From Nematostella vectensis (lineage: Eukaryota; Cnidaria; Anthozoa; Actiniaria; Edwardsiidae), in NCBI RefSeq assembly GCF_932526225.1, contig NC_064037.1, positions 3,935,203 to 3,999,202 of the forward strand: DNA of 64,000 nt, given 5' to 3'. Shown piece by piece: positions 10,986-22,566 of this stretch. The first letter of the stretch is position 1. Each line of letters opens with the position of its first letter. Below the pieces are notes generated by a model that was given only the letters and a program-made list of their open reading frames with translations, was not told the DNA's origin and did not search any database. The position numbers and the translations under genes are program-made.

Positions 10986-13642
10986 GGATAGCAAATCCAC
11001 AGGAAACCCAGTAAATTGGGAGAAAGTTCATCATTCATTAAAGACCAAGCGTCCATGTCTTAAAGGTTGTCGTTGGTTCCGGGATGCACAATGCTTCAAT
11101 GGAAGCGATTGCTTCGATTTGACAGGTGTCCATTGCAGTACAGTCGAACACCAACAATGTGTCAATAACAACGAGCAAGATTTCTTTGGATTCACCCACA
11201 AATTGTCGAAAACAACGATTACTTTGGATTCGATGACAACTCTAATGAAACTCTTTGAGTTCATTTTAGTACTGTGACTACGGAAGGTGAAAAGAAATAA
11301 AGTTGTTGTAAAAAAGAACAACCAATATAGTATATTTGCAGTACGAAGAACGCCTTTCTTAAAATCAAGTGCCTTTCCCGGAATTTTTAAATGAATGTTT
11401 TTACGTAATTTAAAATTTGCTACGATCAAACCCTCTTTTCAAACGTTTTCTAAGACTTTTTCGTCTTCCGTGATTAATAACTGTAATGACACCCCTATTA
11501 AAACCAAAGAAAACATAGATTTTTGCTAGGCTTTGTATTTGTTCGCCTTTTTTTAAGTTGTGCTTTGACAAAGGTTGTTGGGCTGTTCAAAAATATAAAA
11601 AGTAAATAATGGAGAAAAAAATTGTTGTACAATGTATGTGTGGATATCTGTGTATCCATGTAGAGACTGTGCTCCTCCAAATACAAAAGTATCTTATATA
11701 AGTAGTATATTATATATAAGTAGTATTGTATTCATGTAGAGACTTTGCTCCTCCTAATACAGTAGTGATATATCAATATAAATCTAAAATAATTTACCTA
11801 TTAAAATATGTAGAATAAAATAGTTATATATCTATTGTCTAGCAACGAAAACGCTGCATAAATGATATATAAAACATCACTATATTTTAATTCATCACAC
11901 AAAAAGCTGAAAATGTACATATCTACTTTGTAAGGGAAGAATCCTTCCTCGCAGGCCTGTTTAGACAGGCGTCGCTCGCTCCCCCCTGCCTGTCTGTGAG
12001 GAATAAATATAAAGATATTTATTAGTTCACTCTAGATGTGGTCTTACACTGAGGGCCTTATTGTTTCGATCTAGTTTTCGCCATTAGCCTGCGATGCATC
12101 CGGAAATAACCCTTTACACCCACCATTTCAGAAAGTTTTTTTGGCAATCGGCAAGCATTTTTGTTTGTTAGGTATTCCATTTCTATTTCTATAAAATTCA
12201 ATTGAAAGCAAAAAAAATAGCCGTACGAATTTCAATAATAAATGATGATGGGTTAACGACCTGTTCAGAGCGAGCGTTGGGAGGTCGACAAGTCAGCAGT
12301 TACTCAGTCGGAAACGGCTCGTTGGTTGTTATCGGATACTTTTTAGTTTTCTTGTGGGTTTTCTCGAAAGCGAAGGGAATTGTAAAAGGGTACTTTCGCC
12401 AATCAGGGAATCCTATATTGTGTTGTTTATGAGGGGCATTTCACGACGCCGAACGAGAAAACATCGCAGCCAAACTGACTATAAACCGCTATTCATAAAT
12501 CCGGGTAATAACAGGCAAGTATTATGTTTCATGCTATAAATGCTATCTGAATTCATACTATGTTTATAATTTCCGCTAATCTTTATCCCCTAAGACTAGC
12601 GAGTGTTCCTCGAATATAAATAACGGATTGAGTGTGAAGTTAAGTTTTTTTTTTTATTTATTTGGATTCAGAGTGCCTTTTGATGATATCAACGTATTCG
12701 TGCAGCGAGACTTCGCGAAAAAAAGTAGCTGTGCGAGCTATATACAGTTTACTATACACAACGTAACAATATTAACAAATTGACCAACATCATATCCCGA
12801 AGCTTATTTTCCGCTATGATTACTGTTTGCAGAGAATAAAATTTTAAGAAAAACAAACTTTATTTCGGCCCTTGTTGTGTTTCTTTTGTATCAATTATCA
12901 GAATATGTTCTTACGTATGACTAGAAACTCTCCTTTTTATTGTAGTGTAATTTTTTCATTAGGTTGGAAGGAGATATAATGTATTTAAATTATTCGATTA
13001 AAAACGTCGGTTATTTGCTCCTGGTGTTGTTGTTATGTCGCGTTGTGCTGGAAGTTCAAATTTCCAAGGGCAAATAATACTTCAAAACAGTTCAAGAGCT
13101 CTTGATGTGAATGCATCTTGCGTATTGAAACCACTGTCTTCCTTTGTTATCGATTCGACGTGTTAAAAAAGGACGTGGAAAAACATTCTCGTTTGAAGCA
13201 GATAAAACGCTCACTTTCAGACCCATGACAGGTACGGGTTAGATGTCAGATCGTCCGCATATCTGAGATGTCTTTTGGTCAACTGGTCAAGGTTGAGCAC
13301 CACAGGAAATTAAGAGTACTTGAATATTGCAGTGGTAAAAAAATACAGGCCGAAGATCTTAAAAAAACTGATTTTAGTCGGATGTTTTAGACAGACTTGA
13401 TTCTCAGAGTCCCCCAAAGGGCTGCAAAGCGACGCGTGTACCTGCTGGATGTACAGGGATCGTACAGGGAATGAGAGAGCTGGGGGGGGGGGGGGGGGGG
13501 TGGACTATGCGAATTTCCAAAACCAGTACCGGTGGCGGAGAAAACATTCTGATCCCATTCTATTTTGTCATTGTTTTTAGATGTGTAATTATTTCTTGGT
13601 GGTGGTGAGCTTTAGTGGCCATCAATTCTTGGATTCCAAGCG
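10986..13642. other. Intergenic EIPR1 to SLC16, no gene seen
   Basis: No exon could be supported. Short open frames (10984-11277, 12202-12432) show no recognisable domain. The stretch is AT-rich with scattered homopolymers, including about 18 consecutive G near 13483-13500. Untranslated 5' exons of the transporter could lie here, but nothing in the sequence fixes them. Confidence 0.5.
11296..11301 (+). terminator. Candidate EIPR1 polyadenylation signal
   Basis: AATAAA about 600 bases after the EIPR1 stop, followed by GT-rich sequence (GTTGTTGT). This is the first convincing signal downstream of the gene. Confidence 0.45.
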
Positions 13643-16600
13643 ATGACGGGCAATGCGCATGCGTGTATGGTGTGTGCCGCTTCCTTCGTTGTGCAGTTCG
13701 TCGTCCTTGGGATTCAGAATTCCTATGGCGTGTTGTTCACTCCGCTGTTGACGGAGTTCAAGGGCTCTGAGATGGTAACAGGTAGGAATCGCGAACCACG
13801 AAAATACACAACTGAAGCAAGCATGTCGAAATGTTTACTCGGCTGGCAAAACTAGAGGCAAAATTTGCAAGTGCACGTCGTTCAAGCTTTATCTCTATCT
13901 AGCTTCTTTCGCCATACTTTCCATCCTTTACCTACTTTCTCTTCATTCAATCCCTTTTTGCCTCTCTGACTGCCTTTTCTCTCTCCACCCTTCTCTCCCT
14001 AAACCGGTTCGCAAAAGACATGCTATTTGTAGACAAAGCTATAAAGCGAATTCGATAGAATGCATTCTAGATCACTGGTATGTCATACTTTTTTGTAGCC
14101 TAATCCGATAATAAACGTCCCGTGGAATACTGCAAGAAAAATCCTGGGTAGGGTCGGTAATGCTACTTTTGATCGAACAACATTATCAGCAGCAATATGT
14201 AGACCTGTATGCCTCTTACTGACCGAGTGCTTAAACCGTACAGGAACTCGTACACCCGAGAACTTTCCATTGTTTTATGGCTGAAAAGCGATGCAATCGT
14301 GTTATAAAACAGTGGAACAATTCGCCGAGACCAAGAGACCATGATATTCACATCATGGTCTCTTGCCGAGAAGCAAATAAGGTCAATAAGGTATTTGTTA
14401 TATACGGTTTTTCATGGTAAATTGTTGCTTTGCTTCTGAGCGTGGCCGGGTACCTTGTCTTGTCGTGTTTTTTTTTTGTCCCCGTAGCATGGCCGGGTAC
14501 CCTGTCCTAATGTATTTTTTGTCCCCGTAGCGTGGCCGGGTACCCTGTCCTAATGTGTGTTTTGTCCCCGTAGCATGGTCGGGTACCCTGTCCTATCGTG
14601 TGTTTTGTCCTTGTAGCGTGGCCGGGTACCCTGTCTTATCGTGTGTTTTGTCCTTGTAGCGTGGCCGGGTACCCTGTCTTATTGTGTGTTTTGTCCCCGT
14701 AGCGTGGCCGGGTACCCTGTCTTATCGTGTGTTTTTCCTTGTAGCTTGGCCGGGTACCCTGTCTTATCGTGTGTTTTTTCCCCGTAGCGTGACCGGGTAC
14801 CATGTCTTATCGTGTGTTTTGTCCCCGTAGCGTGGCCGGATGCCTTGTCTTGTCGTGTTTTTTTTTTTTTTTTTTTGTCCCCGTAGCATGGCCGGGTACC
14901 ATGTCTTATCGTGTCTTTTGTACCCGTAGCGTGGCCGGGTACCCTGTCTTATCGTGTGTTTTGTCCCCGTAGCGTGGCCGGGTACCCTGTCTTTTACCCT
15001 GATCTATCTGTTTGGCCCCCTTGTGGCGGTCTTGTGCCGCCGTTACGGCTGCCGTGTGATCACGTGCTGCGGAGCTTTCCTCGCCGCCCTTGGCCTCCTA
15101 ATGACGTCATATGTCACGCAACTCAGCCTCCTGTTTGTCACGTACGGTGTGACTTGGGGCCTAGGCGCTAGCATGTCATATTTTGGATCACTGCTTGTGC
15201 TTAACTCTTATTTTGACAAGCGTCTTTCATTGGCTTACGGGGTCGCACTCGCTGGAGCAGGCGTCGGGGTCCCTGTGGTGGCGACGTCCATGAGCTATCT
15301 GATTGGCTCTTATGGCTGGCGGTTTGCTGTGCGTCTTCTTGCCATATTGGGTGTTTTTGTATTTCTCTGTGGACAACTCTTCAAACCTCCTCAGACTCCG
15401 GCCAGGAATTATGGGTGCACTAAGAGTTTGATCTGCCAATCAAAAAGTCAGAACAAGGGGCACGTGACTGCTAAGTGGGGCTACGTAAATAAGAAGGGGA
15501 TCCGAGCTATCATTGACTTGTCCCGAGTGTTTCTCGACGTCCGGTTATTTGCTCGGAACAAGGCGCTCGTGGCGTGGACATCGGGACTGTGTTTGATTCT
15601 CTCTGGTTACTTCATGCCATTTGTTTTCTTGGTAAGTGAACAGCCATATAGAAATAAGCATAGGCTTTATACCATGTCGGGGGTTTATTTAAATTTCGAG
15701 TGATGATTCGGGGACTGTAGAAGAATCATAATGTTGTATGATAAAAATAACATGCTGTACATCTCCCCTATTTGTGTTAGGGGGTCCACATAAAAATATC
15801 GCCATTATCTTTGAATTTGAAAAAAGTGAAATCTGTTATTTTTCACATGGGATGGTGGAATTTCATGCACAATCCAAAAATATTACAAAGAGGGATAGCC
15901 GTTGATACAACTTATCTCTTCTTACTCCGCCCTTACTTCTACTCTTTAATTTGAAATACTACAATATCTATGACATGGGCAATCACTATTGTTGTATGAA
16001 GAGGACTAGCATATTTGCTGAGATTGTTTAATTTGGTTTTAATTTTCACCTGTCAAAAGTATTTGTTACAATATGAAAATAATCATCCCCTTGTCGCTAT
16101 GGAAGGCTGAATATTACATCAATTACAAAAATAAAAATAAATAATCATCATCGTCTTCGTCGTCGTAATCGTCATCATCACTATTATCATCACAACCACT
16201 GTCACCATCACCATCGACGTGTCATCATACGGCGACGGCGCAGAGAGAACGTAACCCCCAAAAAAGCTTTCATGCTATGCGCAAAATTCTAAACTTTTTT
16301 TAGATAAATTTCACTCATTTTTTAGTTCCCGAAAATTATAGACCAATCTAGAACCTTTATTCATACATATAGCAAACACTATTCATACATATAGCAAACA
16401 TAGTATAGTTTTCAGCACACACGTTCCTGCCTCGCTAGACCATGAAACTTGGAGTTTTCACGTTGTAGTTTGAAGGAAAACGGCAAAATTGTATCAGACA
16501 GAATCCATTACGAGCGCATTTCATATCTGGCTCTTTGAATTTCAATTGTTTTCTGCCGTCGCCGTTTGCGTTGCCGTCGTCGTTGCTTAAATTCTCTATT

Positions 16601-19600
16601 AGGGACCTTAAGCAACGACGACGGCAACGTGGACGCCGACGGCAGAAAACAATGGTATTTGATTCAGAGTTCAATAGCATAGCACGTGGAAATGCGTTCT
16701 GTCTGATACACTTCAGCCGTTTTCCCGTTTTCCGTAGACCACGACGTGAAAACTCCAATTTTCAGGGTCAGTCGAGGACGCGGTCGTTTGCACTGTGTAA
16801 ACTCCACAAACTACGTTCGCTGCTGTAGATATAATGTTCTCAGTTAATTTTTATCTGTCTTTGTCTATAATGTTTGGTTTCCATTGCAATTAAATTATTA
16901 TCATCACCACTACCACTATCATCATTGTCGTTGTGACATCATCGTCATAATCATTATCATCACCATCATAATGGCGACATCGTCATCATTATTATTATCA
17001 TCACCACTACCACTCAGGCTATTTATCGTCATCTTACGCTACCACTTACTTCGCTTCCTCACTCTTTCAAGCTGTTCACCATTTCCGCGGTGTTCTCCAT
17101 GTTGACGTAATCTGCAAAAGGTTAGGGTCGAAAAGCGTTACCCAAATTACGTCACTAAAATCATGGTTAGTGCGTCATACTTCAAACAGTTAACTAACGT
17201 CTTTTCAAATGTAGTTAAAATATTAGCGTTTTCACCCCTCTTCTCATAAGAAATGCGTGTCTTTTAAACAAAGAAAAAGAAAAAAATAGTATTACATTAA
17301 ACTCAAGGTAAATATACTTCATCACTTCATACTTCTTGTATTATTCGCCTTCAAAACAAGCGTCGCCTCTCGACATTACTAGCCTGCGTGGCGGCTCAGG
17401 GAGAAGGAGAAGGAGAAGGAACTGCCGACCCCTCCCCTTCCCCCTCTCCAGACATTACAAACTCAACTGAACCCAGTTGCCTTCCTCGGTATCGCGGGTT
17501 TCAATGTGAAATTTCTACCCACCGTTTAAGCCTCTCTTTTTTGTTTTGTTGCGACGCGACTTTCTGCGATGGTGAATACCAAAGCCAGAAGAATTCCCAG
17601 ACGAAGCGACATTATAAGGTTTGGCCAAATAATCCTTGCTAAACACAGCTCTGATGATGAGTAAGGCCCCGTGCAAACTGCGCTAGCACCTGACAGCATT
17701 GCTGGCGAATTTTCGCTTGACTGACTATAGGACAAAGGAAATGTCAAAATGGGTAATGGAGTCTCTGACATTTCCTTTGTCTTGTTGTCAGTCTAGCAAG
17801 AATTCGCTAGCAATGCTGGCAGGTGCTAGCGCAGTTTGCACGGGGCTTAAATATCGGCAAATTTGCGCCCCGGCAGCAGACAGACCTGGCGATTTTCATC
17901 CGACGATTGAATTTCGCTTTAATACCCAGGGACGTAGCCAGGATTTTTAACCGGAGGGGCCCCAAAAGGCCCCATATAAGACATTTTCTCTTGTATTTCA
18001 AGTGATGCATCATTATACATTTACTGTATTTTTTGCTTCTGAAAGGGGGGTCCCTGGCCCCCTGGGCCCTCCCCCTGGCTACCCCCCTGTATACCAGTGT
18101 ACAAAATCACCCAGTGTGTCGTAGGCGTAGGATAACTAGAAGCATACTAAACCATTTTAACAGTGTTTTTATAAAACGAAATAAGATAAAGATAAGCTTA
18201 TGTTATCGTGATGCATATCATTAGGCATGTGTTTCGCGCGGACAGAAATATCTTACGAATAAATCACTTATGAAAATTGAAAGTACGATTACTGCAAAGT
18301 CCAGTATCCAAAACTGCGTATGCAACGGTCTGCTAAACTGCTTTTCGTCTTACCAAATCGAGTCAAGACAGTATTGCAATTCTAGAAGCGGATCCAGCAT
18401 TTGATTAAGGAGTTCCATAAGTTAAGAACATAAGTTAATTCTCAATTTATAACTCAGAACAAGTCATAAGTTTTACCTTTTTTTACTAAAAAGTGGATAT
18501 CCGCCTAAAGGATACCACTAGGACACAAGCGCAGCTCACGTAATTTTCCGACTGGAACGCAAGAGCAAAAGAACGCGACTGCTTGAATTTCTTGCGCTTT
18601 CGCTTCATCAAATCGTTATCGCCGCGAAGCTCGGAGCCTCAGGTACCCAGGGTAGGTTCCCACCCTCCCCTACCCCCAGGGCCTCTCTTTCTCCAAGGGG
18701 GATATGAGGGGAAAACCCTGGGTGCGCTTGTGTTTGATCGATTGTCACTTGAGTTGCGTTTGTGCTTGTGTTCTAGTGAGAAACAGCCTCGTGGCCCTAA
18801 GGAAACTCGAACCTTAATAAGCAAACAATATGCGCCCCTGTTAATTAATCAAATTTTATTTCGCCGCAGGTTCGCATGGCAAGTGACGTTGGTGTCCCGG
18901 CATCCAACGGGGCCCTACTTGTTGGTTACCAGGCTATCACGCAGACTGTTTTTAAAGTGATATTTGGCGCGCTGGGCGACATGAAACCGTCCAAGCGGAT
19001 CACGCTGCTGCAAGTCGCCGCGCTAGTCAGTGCCGTGAATACCACCCTTTGCCCACTGTCACGTGACTATGCGGGTTTTGTGGTATATGTGGTGGTGTTT
19101 GGCGTGTGTGACGGCTGTTTTGCTGTCATGTTCAGCATGGGAACGCATTATATCGTCGGCACTGAGGACATGCCTGTCGTGTTTGGAAATGTCTGTTCCG
19201 TCGTTGCAATGGCGCAAGCGTTTGCAACACCGCTGGCGGGTAGGTAGCATGGAATTTTAGGAAGGAGGGAGTTTGGACCTAATCATGAGGGATGGGAGGG
19301 GGAGATAAAGCTCCTTTTTATCAAATTTCTTGATATCATACTATCATAGGCAAACATTGAAACTTTCACGAGAAGAGATTTTTGTGCCCCGTCACTCTCA
19401 CATAGCCTACAAAGACTACTTATTTAAAAAAAAACGTCAGTGCAAATGGCGAATGTCAAATTTCTGTTCTATGACCAAAAGGTGTTTATGTATACTGATA
19501 TTTTGTGAGAATTTATGTCACTTATCAACTTAAAGCAAGAACTATACATTGGTGATCTTCCACGGGGAAAATAATATATTGAGGTCCATGGTTCCTTTCG

Positions 19601-20824
19601 TTTGTGCTGAAAATGTGTTTTGAAATAGATGAATATCAACTAATAATTATAAGCTTTTCGCATAACCTACTCATGGCATGGGAGGTTTCAAACCTCTTAC
19701 AAGGCCCGTAGCCCCATCTCGACTGGAAGGTCCGTCCTGATTAAGGAAGATTATAAGAAAAGCTAAGTAAGAGAAAATAGTGTACTATAGGTAAACGGGC
19801 CTGATTATCCACTGCTCTTCTTTGTGCAGGGTTTGTCTACGATGTTTACCAAGATTACAGTCTGGCGTTCTTCATCTCTGGCGGATTGACATCTCTTGGT
19901 GTGTGTGTCTTGTTTCTCGTTCCTCTTCTCATGGAAGAAGCTAACGAGACACGCACTTCGTGTCAGGATCTGGACATCAGGACGGCGGATGAATCTACTA
20001 TCGCGGACACTACCCTTACGTCCTCTGATTGCCAAGAGACAATGAATGAATTATACTCAAGGCAAGAGACAATGAATGAATTCTACTCAAGGCAAGAGAC
20101 AATGAATGAATTATACTCAAGGCGAGAGAAGGGTGATACATCCAGTGGGTTTAGTGGTGCAAGTGCGAAGGAGGTGACCGAGACATCAGAGAGGGCCATC
20201 CACAGTTTAAACACATGCTCAGAAATGACAAACCGTTTACCTGATATATCAGATGGATCTGATGAGTGTAATCCACCGGGCGAGGGTGAAAACGAGTTCC
20301 GTAACAAAAAGCAAGACATGATTCAAGACATTTTCAGTTTTGATTCAGATAGCAGGTATTTTCAAATAGAGCCTAAAGTTGTCTGCAATGAGAATGGAGC
20401 CAGGAGGAGTTGCCATGGCAGCGTCGATTATTGTTTAACATACGAACCTGGTCAAGATGGACAAGAAGTATATCTAGAGGGTCTTTGTCCGGTCGACAGC
20501 TTGTCATACCTGGAGTTGAATGAGAGGAGAGCAAGTGATTTCCTAAAACATTCTAAAATATCCCTTGTATCAGCTAGAGAAACTAATTACCAACAATTAG
20601 ATAGCGGCTGCTCTTCCAGTGGTGTACTTTTAGATGAGATAGTTGAGGATCTTTTAACGAAAAAACACGGAGACTCCTTTATGGAACTTCTTAAAGACTT
20701 TAGTCTCGCGAATAAGTATGTGACGAGTAAACGAAAGCGTGAAGAGAATGAAAACCCGGCTGAAGTCGAGTTAAGCTTTGGTTGTCCACGAGACTGTTCA
20801 TGTGACCGTGAGACGCCCGTATAA
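13643..20824 (+). CDS. Monocarboxylate-type transporter, SLC16 family (MFS)
   Basis: Four coding exons: 13643-13781, 14973-15631, 18870-19239, 19830-20824 (TAA). Phases close to 720 aa. An in-frame TAG lies 30 bases before the ATG. The N-half starts with a membrane segment around VVQFVVLGIQNSYGVLF, then AWPGTL, and carries the SLC16 signature in TM5, YFDKRLSLAYGVALAGAGVG. Exon 3 encodes several C-half helices, with AIT.TVFKVIFGALGD resembling the TM8 region. The last membrane segment is near SLAFFISGGLTSLGVCVLF. A long acidic cytoplasmic tail (about 290 aa) follows, with three 10-residue repeats of RQETMNELYS type. The family moves monocarboxylates, aromatic amino acids or thyroid hormone by member. 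TM1-TM2 look closest to the SLC16A2/A10 branch, but the substrate is unknown. Intron 1 ends in a tandem array of acceptors. Confidence 0.88.
14005..14160 (+). repeat. Dispersed repeat, copy A
   Basis: Contains CGGTTCGCAAAAGACATG, ACTTTTTTGTAGCC and AAAAATCCTGGGTA in the same order as 30375-30660 in HEATR6, where the copy is longer. This is probably an old transposon fragment in intron 1 of the transporter. Confidence 0.6.
14441..14994 (+). repeat. 43-bp tandem array of SLC16 exon 2 acceptor
   Basis: About 13 copies of a 43-bp unit. Each holds an intron end (TGTGTTTTGTCCCCGTAG) and the first 22 or so bases of exon 2 (CGTGGCCGGGTACCCTGTCT). The last copy (acceptor AG at 14971-14972) continues into the coding exon. 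Variants include GCATGG, GCTTGG and GACCGG, and T-runs expanded in two units (near 14466 and 14860). Exon identity follows from TAWPGTL across the junction, as expected for SLC16 TM2. Confidence 0.93.
16449..16758. mobile_element. Foldback/MITE with long inverted arms
   Basis: An almost palindromic 310-bp element. The left end TTGGAGTTTTCACG pairs with the right end CGTGAAAACTCCAA. The inner arms also pair: TTTTCTGCCGTCGCCG with GACGCCGACGGCAGAAAA, and CGTTGCCGTCGTCGTTGCTT with AAGCAACGACGACGGCAACG. The loop is about 25 bases. No coding capacity; it lies in intron 2 of the transporter. Confidence 0.85.
17662..17849. mobile_element. Foldback/MITE, 188 bp
   Basis: The left arm TAAGGCCCCGTGCAAACTGC pairs with the right arm GCAGTTTGCACGGGGCTTA. 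Pairing continues inward through GCGCTAGCACCTG, the AGCAATGCTGGC motif and GACAAAGGAAATGTCA, with a short centre near 17745-17766. Probably mobilised by a DNA transposase elsewhere in the genome. Confidence 0.8.
17926..18092. repeat. Degenerate foldback fragment
   Basis: Ends GGACGTAGCCAGGATTTTTA and CCCCCTGGCTACCCCCCTG form imperfect inverted arms around a GGGGCCCC-rich middle. Related wording (GTAGCCAAGATTT) occurs at about 44474, so this is probably a dispersed element. Confidence 0.45.
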
Positions 20825-21066
20825 GTCTTAGAGGTGTTCTGACAGGATTCCTGTGGATGGTAAGAGTTCTGACGACACAAGCAGGTCCCAGACTTGGGGA
20901 GTAGCGCGCTTCCTTTCATGTCAGAGTACTTAGGGACTAGCTCGTGTTGTGAGCACATAGGATAATTCACTGTTCGATTATCGTTTGGCGTGTTCTTTTT
21001 TACATATTTACGCGAAAAGGGAAAATAGGAAATTCTACATCAAGGAACGGGTCTTTTTGTGCCCTG

Positions 21067-21072
21067 AATAAA
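21067..21072 (+). terminator. SLC16 gene polyadenylation signal
   Basis: AATAAA 243 bases after the stop codon of the transporter, with no earlier AATAAA after that stop. Confidence 0.55.
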
Positions 21073-21614
21073 GTTTCAAAGACACTACGAATTCGCCTAT
21101 GATAACCAACGAGAAAGGCATCTTGATATTATTAAGCTCCGATAAACAATCATATAGAAAACATAGAGCCATATAACAAAGTACCGATAAGTTATAAAAA
21201 AGAAGGGAGGCGAGGGTCGAACGGCTTATCAGATAAGACTAATAAAAACAAAAAATGACACTTCCAGACAAACGATGAAACGCCGAATAGCAGCTTCCTC
21301 ACGAAACTTGTTTACATCGCGAAAACGATGGCGTGATTCGAATTGCGCATGCGATGTAAACAAGCAAAATAGTGGGTCTACGCATGCGCTGTAGAGCATT
21401 TTATTGTTTTCTTATCGTTTCCACGTTTTCGTGGGGACGGGTCGTATAGAAATGAAAACACATCGTGTGGACGCGGATCTTTTTGAAAATGGAACAAAAA
21501 GGTTGCGTTTTCAAACGAAAACGGATACGTGGGGACAGGGTCTTAGTGTCAGTCTCGTGTCCTTCGAAACTGACACTTAGGACGACTGCGCAGGAGACTA
21601 GGTTTTTCGTAGAA

Positions 21615-21797
21615 ACCAGTTTTGTCAGTTTGTTCAGGCTTTTATTTGAAGTCAGTTTGCGTCAGGCTTTCCTTGGAAGTCAGTTTGTGTCAGGCTTTTT
21701 CAAGGATTCAGTTTGTGCCAGACTTTCTAGTCAGTTTGTACTCAGGCTTTTCTTGTAGTTTGTACTCAGGCTTTTCTTGCAGTTTGTACTCAGGCCA
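21615..21797 (+). repeat. Degenerate tandem repeat (GTCAGTTTGTGTCAGGCTTT)
   Basis: About seven imperfect 24-32 bp units around CAGTTTGTACTCAGGCTTTT. A similar unit recurs near 21907. It is intergenic, and no function is apparent. Confidence 0.75.
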
Positions 21798-22327
21798 TAG
21801 TTAGTAGAGGGACTACTAACTAGAGTGATTTTCATTAACCCGTGAACTACACTTTAGCGTATTACACTTTATTGCGATCTGATTCTATTGTTTTCTTTTG
21901 TGTTTTTCAGGCTTTTTTAGAAGCCAGTCTTGTGTCGGGCTTTCTTTTACTTCTTTTTTCCCCAGTCCCCCTTGATCCCATATGTACGGGCGCGCGCTTT
22001 GTTAGTTTTCCCTGACTGATGGTAAGCCTGAGTGTAGACGAACTTGCGACAAAATTTGCAAGGGCTGATACTCAGGTTATAAGCAGGTTATTGCATTGTA
22101 CACTAATTTTAGCCAGCGAGCCGGCTCTCCAGTGTGTTTTCGTTGTTCAGAATCCCCGTGGCGCAAAAATCAGGAATTTCCGAATTAGCGTACTGGAGAG
22201 CCGGCTAGCAGCAAGGGCGTTGGGAACAGAGGTTGTTTGGTAAATTGATTTAGAGATGACAAACAACGAAACTCCCCTCTGATTTGGTCGAATTTTGCCT
22301 TGTTTTGCGACGCGCTCTCTGTGTTTA

Positions 22328-22465
22328 TACGTAGATACCCGGTCAAGTTACGTTGCATGCGTAATCCGAGCTACTACCCCGTGGCGCGCGAACAGTCCCC
22401 GACGCGATATACGAAACGAGGTCGTGCTCGGATTACGCAACGTAACTTGACCGGGTATCTACGTA
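22328..22465. mobile_element. Palindromic MITE-like element
   Basis: TACGTAGATACCCGGTCAAG at the left pairs perfectly with CTTGACCGGGTATCTACGTA at the right, and pairing continues through GTTACGTTG and GTAATCCGAG. The total is 138 bp with a small centre. It lies about 100 bases upstream of the P2X start codon, so it could affect that promoter. Confidence 0.8.
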
Positions 22466-22566
22466 AACATTTTTAGCATGTTAGACGCAAATCATGTGAC
22501 GCGTGACCTGGTGATCTCTAAGTCTCGTGACTTATTTCCTTTTCCGGTTTGTTGTTACTGTCAAAG

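Larger units (their letters stand above)
20825..22566. other. Intergenic SLC16 to P2X, repeats only
   Basis: After the transporter's polyadenylation signal this stretch holds a degenerate tandem repeat, a palindromic element and, at about 22114-22206, a short inverted pair AGCCGGCTCTCCAGT / ACTGGAGAGCCGGCT. No coding exon was recognised. The P2X promoter must lie in the last few hundred bases; no TATA box is clear. Confidence 0.5.

Noticed and set aside
10984-11429. Opposed open frames of about 97 and 132 codons downstream of EIPR1
   Set aside because: No recognisable domain, overlapping on both strands, and next to a likely polyadenylation signal. More likely 3'UTR and intergenic chance frames.
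20255-20300. A CTGATGAG word in the transporter tail as a second hammerhead
   Set aside because: The stem II and helix III pairings and the cleavage-site context are absent; it is coding sequence.
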